A stretch of 13,727 nt of DNA from Bacteroidales bacterium (lineage in GTDB: Bacteria; Bacteroidota; Bacteroidia; Bacteroidales; UBA7960), in assembly GCA_007122505.1 (NCBI GenBank), contig SKTQ01000208.1, forward strand, positions 1-13,727, read 5' to 3'. The translations under genes and the position numbers were made by a program. The notes under the pieces were generated by a model. That model did no database searches. It was not told the DNA's origin and saw nothing but the letters and a program-made list of their open reading frames with translations. Below, piece after piece: positions 6,564 to 13,541 of the stretch (positions are counted from its first letter, which is position 1; every line of letters begins with the position of its first letter).

Positions 6564-8756
6564 TTATCCGCCATAGTTGGTGATTTCGGAGGTAAGTTGG
6601 TAGTCAAAATCGGGATATTCGTATATTGACATACGGGGTTCGGTTTCCCCGACGGAGTAGCCCCATATGCTTTTGTAATCATTTTTGTTTTCACCCATCC
6701 ACTCGAGTTGATTGAGATACTTGGCGATGGATTTTGACTCAATGATCACAAATTTTCCAATGTCGTCGATCACCGGGCTATGGCTGCGGGTATGGTCGTG
6801 GTCGAACTCAAGGATTCTCCTGCCATCCTGGGTGATACCTATCACCCTGTATGTCATACTTTTCCCAACGCCAGGCAGGTTGAGCACATTTCGGTCTGAG
6901 GCCAGGAAGGGGATATTTGCTTTGCCGCGCAGTTCATTGATGTTGTCCACCATATTTTCGGCATCTTCGGGAAACTTGCGGATTTCACGACGGTATTCCC
7001 GGGGAATTTCCCCGATCATTTTTTCTTCGACCTGTTCCTGTGCTGCCCGGGCATTGGTTGCGAATTTAAAGGCATTTTCGCGATAACCTTTTACCGAGAA
7101 TGTATAGTAAGGCAAAACGCCAATATCGTTGAGTACCTGGCGCAATTTGTTGGTATGGCCACGGCGGCTTGCAGGAGCCGTAAAAACCAACTGGTTGGTC
7201 ACTGTCCAGCCCGCAGCGGTGAGTTTTGCTATGGCCTTTTTTGCTTCGGGCGTTATTTCCATGGGTGACTGGAAATGTGTTTGGATCACGAACTGCTTGA
7301 TTCCGATGGAAGAAGCCTTGGTTTTGAATTCTGCAAGAATTTTTGCCAGGCTGTTTGTGACCCTTTGCGGCAAGTAAGCCAGCAACCTTGTACCGAGCCT
7401 TATCCGGAGAATTTCAGCATACTTTTCTCCATCGGCGCGGTGTTGGTTTTTCTGTTTCTTTCTCAATGCCATCTCATAAACTGCATTGAGGATTTTTTCC
7501 ATCGACTGGTCTGAGCTCATGAGGGCATCACCACCGGTGATGAGGATATCTCTCAGCATGGAGTCTTCCTCCCAGTATTTCATGATCATCTCCAGTTTCT
7601 CATCCCATGATTGATTGGGTCGCAGTTTTTCCAGGTTGAAGTTGAGGTTTCCCCGCTGAAAGTCATACATTCGCTGGCATGATGCACAGAGTCCGGCACA
7701 TGCCCTGCCCATGGTATCAGGGATCATAATGGCTACTTCCGGGTATCGGCGGTGGATGTTGTGGCTGGTGGGTAAAATCCACCCTGCAGCGTTGGGTTTA
7801 CCGGGTTCCACAATGTCTTCCATTTCCCATGCCACAATGTGTCCGAACTCGTCAACCAGGTCTTTAGAATAAATTACATAATAGCGAATTGCCAGATCCT
7901 TGCCAATGGCAAACTCAGGCACATCCACGTTGAGCAGAGAAAGGTAATAAGGGTTGACGAAAAAGGGAATGCCGCGATCGCGGGCATCGTGCAACAGCTT
8001 CATGGTGTCGGTGCCAAGGGAATGTCCGAGCATTTCGTTGAGCGTATCGGGGTCGCGAACGGCAAATTTCAGGTGAAACAGATGGTTTTCCCACCATTTG
8101 TTCATCAGCTTGATTTTTTCGTCCATGCTTGCACCGGCAGGAAGAGTGAAGCGGGTACTGGTCATTTCGCCATTGTCAATTTTTTTGACCAGCACCCGGA
8201 TGATCCGGTCTTTGTTTTCCTTACGAATTTTTACCACGCGGGGTTCAAGACCTGAGGGGTAGTCATCCATCCAATTCAGCACCTGTTTTTCGGATGGAAT
8301 GGTTCTTTTCAAAGATCCCCTGAATTGCCGGAAAAGGTTCAGCATGTCGAGGAAATAATCTTCGGACGCATTCACTTCTTCTTCCCTGATGGCAAGCCAC
8401 AAGGTTTTAAATGGTTGGTTGATGACTTTTTTCCCGCGAAGGTTCAGGTCTTCAAATTTTTCGCCTTCATGGTCGAGATAGTCAAGTATACGGATGGCGG
8501 CCAGATCCTGCCATTTTAATTTTTCAAGAGCATCGAAACCGGATGCATCAAAACGATATACAGAAAGTGCATGGGGGTTGTTTTTTAGATATTCATGCGC
8601 CATGGTTCTCAATGCACGGGCAAACTCGTTGAAGTCACCGGCTTCTTCTCCCAGTCGGGCAACATCCTGGTTTTCCTCCAAAAGGAGATTCAATATTTTT
8701 TCAGCTTGTGGCGATATTTCAGAATAAACATAGTTTGTATTTACTGAAAGGGACAT
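6564..8756 (-). CDS. KamA-family radical SAM aminomutase, predicted glutamate 2,3-aminomutase, with long N-terminal extension
   Basis: Predicted PLP- and S-adenosylmethionine-dependent enzyme that moves an alpha-amino group to the beta carbon. The protein is 730 residues from ATG 8756. The radical SAM cluster motif CAGLCASC has Cys353, Cys357 and Cys360; Arg362 matches the substrate-carboxylate Arg134 of clostridial lysine 2,3-aminomutase. Next come TGGDAL (407-412) and the PLP lysine in LPGVGK (Lys632). In the lysine enzyme Asp293 and Asp330 hold the side-chain amine. Here the aligned residues are Lys556 (PYYTFSVKG) and Asn626 (VLNLPG), the pair I recall for glutamate 2,3-aminomutase. Glutamate is therefore the better substrate guess, giving beta-glutamate. 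Classical family members have about 410-420 residues; the first 300 or so residues here match no domain I know. A TTG 114 bases upstream is in frame, but the region between reads as leader. No acetyltransferase lies next to it, unlike ablA-ablB pairs. Confidence 0.88.
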   Translation of the reverse strand: MSLSVNTNYVYSEISPQAEKILNLLLEENQDVARLGEEAGDFNEFARALRTMAHEYLKNNPHALSVYRFDASGFDALEKLKWQDLAAIRILDYLDHEGEKFEDLNLRGKKVINQPFKTLWLAIREEEVNASEDYFLDMLNLFRQFRGSLKRTIPSEKQVLNWMDDYPSGLEPRVVKIRKENKDRIIRVLVKKIDNGEMTSTRFTLPAGASMDEKIKLMNKWWENHLFHLKFAVRDPDTLNEMLGHSLGTDTMKLLHDARDRGIPFFVNPYYLSLLNVDVPEFAIGKDLAIRYYVIYSKDLVDEFGHIVAWEMEDIVEPGKPNAAGWILPTSHNIHRRYPEVAIMIPDTMGRACAGLCASCQRMYDFQRGNLNFNLEKLRPNQSWDEKLEMIMKYWEEDSMLRDILITGGDALMSSDQSMEKILNAVYEMALRKKQKNQHRADGEKYAEILRIRLGTRLLAYLPQRVTNSLAKILAEFKTKASSIGIKQFVIQTHFQSPMEITPEAKKAIAKLTAAGWTVTNQLVFTAPASRRGHTNKLRQVLNDIGVLPYYTFSVKGYRENAFKFATNARAAQEQVEEKMIGEIPREYRREIRKFPEDAENMVDNINELRGKANIPFLASDRNVLNLPGVGKSMTYRVIGITQDGRRILEFDHDHTRSHSPVIDDIGKFVIIESKSIAKYLNQLEWMGENKNDYKSIWGYSVGETEPRMSIYEYPDFDYQLTSEITNYGG

Positions 8757-9002
8757 GATGTATCGTTTAGATTTGATTTTCGATTTGCAAATTATTCCCA
8801 CCATCTTTTCAGATGCCCGTTGATTGGAAAAACATACGGAATACTTTTGTCCGGTAACGCTTGTCTGCAAAACAGATTGCTTTAAGTTTCCATGTCTGTT
8901 TTCCGACGATTCTCATTGTGATTATGCCCGGGTTCCGGGCAACCACTGGCGGCAAAAGGTGTTTTCTTATCGAAACAAAAAGAAAACAAAATGCAAAAAG
9001 TA
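8757..9002 (-). other. Long hairpin-containing leader of the aminomutase gene
   Basis: If the promoter at 9009-9039 is used, about 245 bases of untranslated RNA precede the ATG at 8756. Two perfect inverted repeats fall in it: GCCCGG/CCGGGC at 8926-8940 with a 3-base loop, and AAAACAGA/TCTGTTTT at 8869-8902 with an 18-base loop whose downstream arm ends in a T run on the transcript. The layout resembles an attenuator, though I recognise no known riboswitch class. The first hairpin could instead be a distal terminator for the upstream flippase gene. No coding frame is convincing. Confidence 0.3.
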
Positions 9003-9008
9003 ACTATG

Positions 9009-9039
9009 CAAAGATAAGCATTTTTGGGGAAACATGAAA
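9009..9039 (-). promoter_or_regulatory. Candidate Bacteroidota promoter for the aminomutase gene
   Basis: Minus strand: TTTC at 9039-9036, 19 bases, then TATCTTTG at 9016-9009. This matches the TTTG / TAnnTTTG consensus with one mismatch in the -33 box and ideal spacing. It lies just after the flippase stop codon, which supports separate transcription of the aminomutase gene. Confidence 0.45.
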
Positions 9040-9040
9040 G

Positions 9041-9051
9041 GGGCGTAGCCC
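9041..9051 (-). terminator. Small hairpin directly after the flippase stop, weak terminator candidate
   Basis: On the minus strand GGGC-TAC-GCCC follows the TGA after one base and is followed by CTTTC. The stem is only four base pairs with a partial T run, so this is a weak candidate. Confidence 0.22.
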
Positions 9052-9052
9052 A

Positions 9053-10540
9053 TCACCTTCTAACCTGCTGAATTATAGAGCGCAAGGAGGGCTCGATAAA
9101 AGATGCAGCCAGTAAAAATATGGCAACTAATGCTATATGTACAAAATACATCCAGATTGCCGGCAGGTTTCCGGTGAGTATGCTTAGCAAATGGATACCG
9201 ATTGCAATGGTGATGAGCAGGCCAATTCTACTGATATTGTAAGGTATTTTATAATGTTTTTGACCGGTCAGATAAGAGAGAAGGGCAATTGAAAAATAGC
9301 ATACCAGGGTGGCCCATGCCGCACCCTGATATCCAAACAGCGGAATCCACCATATATTCAGGCCAAGGGTGATGCATGCCCCGATAATTGCAAACCATGC
9401 ACCATAATGTGTTTTAGCTCTTATTTTATACCAGATAGAGAGATTCCAGTAAACCCCAAGAAAGAAGTTTGCCAAAAGAAGAACAGGCACAATCGTAATT
9501 CCTTCATGGAATTTCGGTCCTATAAAATGTTTTATTACATCAATAAATAAGGTGATAACCAGGAATAAGCTCAACAGGCCAATAACGAAGTAGTTCATGA
9601 TCTGAGCAAACAATTCCCTGGCATTTTTTTGTGATGCTTGTGCAAAGAAAAATGGTTCGGCGGCAAAGCGGTAGGCCTGCACAAAAATGGTCATCAGCAT
9701 GGATAGTTTATACACCGCACCGTAAATACCCAGTTGTTCCATGGCAATATCTTCAGGCAGCAGGTATTTCAGCAGCAGTTTATCCAGTGCTTCATTGGCC
9801 CATCCGGCCATCCCGGCAACGAGCAGCGGAAGGGCATATATGAGCATTTGCCTCAAGAGGAAAGGGTCCACATTCCATTTTACTCTGATCATTACCGGTG
9901 TCAGCATCAGCAAGGTAATGACGGTGGCTGCCAGGTTGGCGATGAATACATAGCCAACACCGATTTGATCGTTATAGACCTTATCAAGCAGCGGCATGAG
10001 AGCTTCCGGACCATTTTCAATAAGCCAGGGGCATAATACGAGGAAAAACAGCACCAGCCCGATGTTGACAATGATCCCGGTGAGCCTGGTTACAGCGAAG
10101 CGCCAGGGACGGTTTTGTGCCCTCAGCCTGGCGTAGGGAATGGCGGCAATGGCATCAAGTCCAACGATAAATGCCAGTAAAACAATATAGTAAACATTGT
10201 CCGGATACCGCATGGCCTCAGCAAGCGGAACCCTGAAGCCGGTGGTAAGGATTATAAACAGAGAAGATGTAAGGATAACTGAAAGGAAGGCTGTGCTGAA
10301 AACGGTGTCTTTGTTGTTGTTCTTGTTTTCAGAAAACCGGAACAAAGCCGTTTCCATTCCATAAGTAAGTACAATAAGCAGGAATGCCACATACACGTAC
10401 ATTTCTGTGACTATACCATACTCTTCCGGTATAAAAACGCGGGTATAAAGGGGTACCAGCAGGAAGTTGATTATCCGTCCAAGGATATTGCTAAGACCAT
10501 AAATGGCCGTTTGTCCTGCCAGGCGCCTCAGGGGGTTCAC
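9053..10540 (-). CDS. Polysaccharide/lipid-linked oligosaccharide flippase, MOP superfamily (Wzx-like)
   Basis: Integral inner-membrane protein of 495 residues with about 14 hydrophobic segments, the usual size and topology for Wzx/MurJ-type exporters of the MOP superfamily. The N-terminus (RLAGQTAIYGLSNILGR, then LLVPLYTRVFIPEEYG) is the conserved opening of Bacteroidota lipopolysaccharide or O-antigen flippases. The likely role is moving undecaprenyl-linked sugar units to the periplasmic face for surface polysaccharide assembly; the exact substrate is unknown. The start codon is GTG at 10540. The next in-frame Met (about residue 47) would delete the first membrane segment, so GTG is well supported. 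It follows the small basic protein gene by 17 bases and is probably cotranscribed with it. No glycosyltransferases are nearby, so it is an orphan flippase rather than part of a capsule cluster in this window. Confidence 0.92.
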   Translation of the reverse strand: MNPLRRLAGQTAIYGLSNILGRIINFLLVPLYTRVFIPEEYGIVTEMYVYVAFLLIVLTYGMETALFRFSENKNNNKDTVFSTAFLSVILTSSLFIILTTGFRVPLAEAMRYPDNVYYIVLLAFIVGLDAIAAIPYARLRAQNRPWRFAVTRLTGIIVNIGLVLFFLVLCPWLIENGPEALMPLLDKVYNDQIGVGYVFIANLAATVITLLMLTPVMIRVKWNVDPFLLRQMLIYALPLLVAGMAGWANEALDKLLLKYLLPEDIAMEQLGIYGAVYKLSMLMTIFVQAYRFAAEPFFFAQASQKNARELFAQIMNYFVIGLLSLFLVITLFIDVIKHFIGPKFHEGITIVPVLLLANFFLGVYWNLSIWYKIRAKTHYGAWFAIIGACITLGLNIWWIPLFGYQGAAWATLVCYFSIALLSYLTGQKHYKIPYNISRIGLLITIAIGIHLLSILTGNLPAIWMYFVHIALVAIFLLAASFIEPSLRSIIQQVRR

Positions 10541-10557
10541 TTTTCCGGTAATAGGAA

Positions 10558-10773
10558 CTATTGATTGGCTTCTTCCTGCGCACGCATTTTAGCCTTCCAC
10601 TCCTGGTAGGTGCGTTCAAAATATTCAGCTTCGTTTACACGCAACCATGTGCCATATTTGACATAGTCAGGAATTTTACCGCCTTTGGATTTCTTTTTTT
10701 CTTCCGGAATGCCCTTCTGGTTCAAATGGCGCTCATAGGCGATTTTGCTTGGTCTGTCTTCTTTTCTATTCAT
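10558..10773 (-). CDS. Small basic, charged protein of unknown function (71 residues)
   Basis: I do not recognise a named family. The protein is soluble-looking, with no signal peptide or membrane segment. It opens with a very lysine- and arginine-rich stretch (about residues 1-32) and continues into the pattern KIPDYVKYGTWLRVNEAEYF and an amphipathic helix with many charged residues to the end. The mix of Tyr/Trp-containing segment and charged helix suggests a real folded or nucleic-acid/ribosome-associated protein rather than chance. The ATG at 10773 has a GAGG just ahead of it. The gene lies 81 bases after tRNA-Arg and 17 bases before the flippase, all in the same direction, and the close spacing supports translation as part of one transcript. 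Nothing in the sequence links it mechanistically to flippase or tRNA function. Confidence 0.78.
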   Translation of the reverse strand: MNRKEDRPSKIAYERHLNQKGIPEEKKKSKGGKIPDYVKYGTWLRVNEAEYFERTYQEWKAKMRAQEEANQ

Positions 10774-10854
10774 GCCTCATATGTGTTTTGCTGCCTTCAT
10801 TATGCATAAGAGAAAAGTGTGTTTGGCAGCCAGTGGTGAATAAAAGTAGTATTG

Positions 10855-10926
10855 TAGCCCCGACAGGAATCGAACCTGTATCTAAAGTTTAGGAAACTTC
10901 CATTCTATCCGTTGAACTACGGGGCC
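10855..10926 (-). tRNA. tRNA-Arg (anticodon CCU)
   Basis: The minus strand folds into a full 72-base cloverleaf: acceptor GGCCCCG with CGGGGCT, D stem GTTC/GAAT, anticodon stem GAAGT/ACTTT around loop TTCCTAA, T stem ACAGG/CCTGT around TTCGATT, discriminator A. Anticodon CCT at positions 34-36 reads AGG, hence arginine. Pair 1-72 is G-U rather than Watson-Crick, and 27-43 and the outer D-stem pair are also G-U. CCA is not encoded. A good promoter sits immediately upstream. Confidence 0.96.
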
Positions 10927-10936
10927 AAATCAGGTG

Positions 10937-10967
10937 CAAATATATGCAGTTTTTTTAAATTTTAAAA
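10937..10967 (-). promoter_or_regulatory. Candidate promoter of tRNA-Arg
   Basis: Minus strand: TTTT at 10967-10964, 19 bases, then TATATTTG at 10944-10937, close to the Bacteroidota TTTG / TAnnTTTG consensus. The predicted start, about 6-8 bases on, falls just ahead of the tRNA 5' end at 10926, as expected for a tRNA gene. Confidence 0.5.
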
Positions 10968-10978
10968 ATCAGAACGCC

Positions 10979-11006
10979 AAAAGATGGATTGTGGGTGGCA
11001 TCTTTT
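10979..11006. terminator. Hairpin between metG and tRNA-Arg, terminator candidate
   Basis: AAAAGATG at 10979-10986 and CATCTTTT at 10999-11006 form a perfect 8-base-pair stem with a 12-base loop and end in four T on either strand. It lies about 150 bases past the metG stop and just upstream of the tRNA promoter, so it could end metG transcription. The stem is AT-rich and an operator role is possible. Confidence 0.33.
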
Positions 11007-11157
11007 CGATTAAATATCGTTTTCAGGCAGACCATTACATATTGTAGTCCGCTCAAAAAGTATACCGGGAGGGTAATTTTTTGGACATTCTTTTTTTCGG
11101 GATATTCTCAGCCTTGGTGAAGTGACGAAATAATCAGACAGTCATATTGTTAGGGGG

Positions 11158-13218
11158 TCAGGAAACGACACTCCCGTCTTCGATGTCTTTTTCCGGCGTT
11201 AAAAAAACCAGCTTTCCATCATTGTTTTCGGCCATCAGTAGCATTCCATGGGATTCAATACCCTTGATTTTCCTCGGTTTGAGGTTTGCCAGCCACAACA
11301 CTTTTCTGCCTGTCATGGTTTCCGGCTGGTAGTGTTCTGCTATTCCTGACACGATGGTATATTCACCGGAACCGGCGTCAATGATGAGTTTCATCAGCTT
11401 TTTTGTTTTCGGCACTTTTTCTGCTTGCCGAACGGTGGCAATACGGATATCCAGTTTGCCAAAATCCTCAAAATCAATGGGGTCTTTATATGGAACATAT
11501 TGGTTTCCGGAATTGTTGTTTTGGCGTGTTTGCAGTAAGCGGTCGATTTGTTCCTGAATTTGCGGATCTTCGATTTTCTCGAACAGCAATTCCGGTTTGT
11601 TGATGGTATGCCCCGGTGGCAAGAAGTTTGTAACTCCCCCATCCTGCCACGTTTCCCTGTGGATATTTAACATGCTTTGCATTTTTTTGGCAGTAAAGGG
11701 GAGAAAGGGCGATGACAACACGGACAGGCTTGCACAAATTTGCAGGCTCACATTGATGATGGTTTTCACTTTTTCAGGATTTTCTTTGATCAGCTTCCAC
11801 GGTTCGTTTTCTGTGAGATAGCGGTTGCCAAGGCGGGCAAGGTTCATCATTTGTGACAATGCTTCCCTGAAACGGTATTTTTCAATGTTGTCGCCGATAA
11901 CACCGGGAAATTCTCTGATGCTCTCCAATGTTTTCAGGTCGGCATCGGACGGGTCGATGATTTCCGGCACTTTGCCGTCGTAATATTTATGTGTAAGCAC
12001 GAGTGTTCTGTTGACAAAGTTGCCCAATACGGCCAACAGTTCATTGTTGTTTCTGGCTTGCAGGTCTTTCCAGGTAAAATCATTGTCTTTGGCTTCCGGG
12101 GCGGCGGCACAGAGCACATAACGCAACACATCCTGCTTGCCGGGGAAGTCTTCCATGAATGAGTGCAACCAAACGGCCCAGTTTCTGGAGGTAGAAATCT
12201 TATCCCCCTCGAGGTTCAGGAACTCGTTTGCCGGCACATTATCCGGCAGAATATATGAACCTTCTGCGTGAAGCATTACGGGAAAGATGATACAATGGAA
12301 GACGATATTGTCCTTTCCGATAAAATGTACCAGTTTGCTGTCGGGGTCCTGCCAGTATTTTTTCCAGTCGTTGCCGGTTTCCAATGCCCATTCACGCGTG
12401 GCGGAAATATAGCCGATGGGTGCGTCGAACCACACATACAACACTTTCCCTTCGGTGTTTTCCAGGGGAAGCTTAACACCCCAGTCGAGGTCGCGTGTCA
12501 CGGCACGTGGCTGAAGGCCCTGGTCAATCCATGATTTGCATTGTCCATACACATTGGGCTTCCAGTCATCTTTATGTGACTCCAGTATCCAGTCCCGAAG
12601 CATTCCTTCATAATTGCCGAGGGGTAAATACCAGTGACGTGTTTTCTTCATTACCGGCTTGTTGCCACTCAGGGTGGATTTGGGGTTAATCAGGTCTGTG
12701 GGGCTCAGGCTTGTACCGCAGTTTTCGCATTGGTCGCCATAAGCCTTTTCATAGCCGCAGTGGGGGCATGTGCCGGTTATATACCTGTCTGCCAAAAACT
12801 GCCGGTTTTCTTCGTCAAAGTATTGTTCTGTTTCCTTTTCTATAAAAACATTTTTGTCGTAGAGGGTTTTAAAGATGCCGGCAGCCGTTTCGTGGTGTAT
12901 GGGCGCGGAGGTTCTGCTATACACATCAAAGCTTATCCCGAACTCCCGGAATGATTCTTTTATCAGCGTGTGATACTTGTCAACCACTTGCTGGGGTGTG
13001 GTTCTTTCCTGGCGTGCTTTAATGGTAATTGGCACACCGTGTTCGTCGCTTCCGCAAATAAAAACCACATCTTCTCCTTTCATCCTCAGGTAACGGGTGT
13101 AAATATCTGCGGGTACATATACACCGGCGAGGTGACCGATATGGATAGGTCCGTTGGCATAGGGCAAGGCGGCTGTTACTGTGTGTCTTTTGTATTTTCG
13201 GGTATTTCTGTTTGTCAT
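11158..13218 (-). CDS. metG: Methionyl-tRNA synthetase
   Basis: Cytoplasmic class I aminoacyl-tRNA synthetase that charges methionine onto initiator and elongator tRNA-Met. The 686 residues show the whole domain series: HIGH at 26-29 inside PYANGPIHIGHLAG; the knuckle insertion with a zinc site CPHC...CENC (Cys151, 154, 164, 167); the second catalytic signature as KISTS at 340-344, the KMSKS equivalent, preceded by NLEGD; an alpha-helical anticodon-binding domain at about 390-540; and a C-terminal EMAPII/Trbp111-like tRNA-binding domain from about 582 (FGKLDIRIATV ... LANLKPRKIKGIESHGMLL). The length is that of the long bacterial form with the fused dimerising C-domain. ATG 13218 puts the catalytic motif at the usual distance from the N-terminus. 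It is probably monocistronic: a candidate promoter lies upstream and a 231-base gap follows. Confidence 0.98.
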   Translation of the reverse strand: MTNRNTRKYKRHTVTAALPYANGPIHIGHLAGVYVPADIYTRYLRMKGEDVVFICGSDEHGVPITIKARQERTTPQQVVDKYHTLIKESFREFGISFDVYSRTSAPIHHETAAGIFKTLYDKNVFIEKETEQYFDEENRQFLADRYITGTCPHCGYEKAYGDQCENCGTSLSPTDLINPKSTLSGNKPVMKKTRHWYLPLGNYEGMLRDWILESHKDDWKPNVYGQCKSWIDQGLQPRAVTRDLDWGVKLPLENTEGKVLYVWFDAPIGYISATREWALETGNDWKKYWQDPDSKLVHFIGKDNIVFHCIIFPVMLHAEGSYILPDNVPANEFLNLEGDKISTSRNWAVWLHSFMEDFPGKQDVLRYVLCAAAPEAKDNDFTWKDLQARNNNELLAVLGNFVNRTLVLTHKYYDGKVPEIIDPSDADLKTLESIREFPGVIGDNIEKYRFREALSQMMNLARLGNRYLTENEPWKLIKENPEKVKTIINVSLQICASLSVLSSPFLPFTAKKMQSMLNIHRETWQDGGVTNFLPPGHTINKPELLFEKIEDPQIQEQIDRLLQTRQNNNSGNQYVPYKDPIDFEDFGKLDIRIATVRQAEKVPKTKKLMKLIIDAGSGEYTIVSGIAEHYQPETMTGRKVLWLANLKPRKIKGIESHGMLLMAENNDGKLVFLTPEKDIEDGSVVS

Positions 13219-13283
13219 TTTTTTGTTTTTATTGTGATGGTGCTTTATACACCAACATGTTCATGCTCGGGAGTTTAATCGTG

Positions 13284-13291
13284 CAAAGGTA
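13284..13291 (-). promoter_or_regulatory. Candidate -7 element for metG
   Basis: Minus strand TACCTTTG, an exact TAnnTTTG match, would start transcription near 13278 and give a leader of about 60 bases. The nearest TTTG upstream is 24 bases away (13316-13319), a little farther than the usual 19-21, so only the -7 box is convincing. Confidence 0.38.
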
Positions 13292-13319
13292 GTAAATGTT
13301 GCGGAGCCCTGGAGCCAAA

Positions 13320-13351
13320 TCTGCCTGTCTGGAAAGAAAGTATTAACTTTG
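13320..13351 (+). promoter_or_regulatory. Candidate promoter for the sigma-54-type regulator
   Basis: TCTG at 13320-13323, 20 bases, then TAACTTTG at 13344-13351: an exact -7 match and one mismatch in the -33 box with ideal spacing. A start near 13358 would leave an unusually long leader of about 185 bases before the ATG at 13542. Confidence 0.42.
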
Positions 13352-13365
13352 CATAGATAAAATGA

Positions 13366-13380
13366 CATCATGGCATGATG
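13366..13380. repeat. Short inverted repeat in the regulator's leader
   Basis: CATCATG at 13366-13372 and CATGATG at 13374-13380 are perfect inverted arms around a single G. Placed just past the predicted transcription start, it could be an operator; the role is unknown. Confidence 0.3.
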
Positions 13381-13541
13381 CTTTGCTGTATTGAATTATT
13401 CATATAACATGTTAGCTGGCGTGCATCTCAGCGGTTAATTTGTGGATCATGCATGCCAAACCATCCATGCTTTGAGCAATAAGTTATGCATTGGTGCGGA
13501 GGTAGTTTTTTTGATAATCTTTTTGAAAACAGTATATAATT

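Larger units (their letters stand above)
13219..13541. other. Divergent promoter region between metG and the sigma-54-type regulator
   Basis: This 323-base gap separates two genes pointing away from each other. It holds a minus-strand -7 element for metG, a plus-strand promoter match for the regulator, and the inverted repeat at 13366-13380. The stretch 13440-13475 repeats ATGC/GCATG words without forming one clear structure. I see no small gene in it. Confidence 0.6.

Noticed and set aside
6564..8756. Plain annotation as lysine 2,3-aminomutase
   Set aside because: Both side-chain-binding Asp residues are replaced (Lys556, Asn626) and there is no adjacent beta-lysine acetyltransferase gene.
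8819..8849. Plus-strand promoter match GTTG-N19-TACTTTTG
   Set aside because: No plus-strand gene follows; downstream is the antisense strand of the flippase. Probably chance.
8757..8870. Extension of the aminomutase to an upstream in-frame TTG
   Set aside because: The extra 38 residues have no resemblance to a protein domain, TTG starts are rare, and the ATG at 8756 begins a well-behaved sequence.
10855..10926. tRNA-Arg as an integration site for a mobile element
   Set aside because: No integrase gene, no repeated copy of the tRNA 3' end and no foreign-looking genes are seen beside it.
13371..13386. Sigma-54-like TGG...GC motif upstream of the activator gene
   Set aside because: The distance between GG and GC is 11 bases instead of 10, and sigma-54 promoters do not usually tolerate that; the sequence is also part of the inverted repeat.
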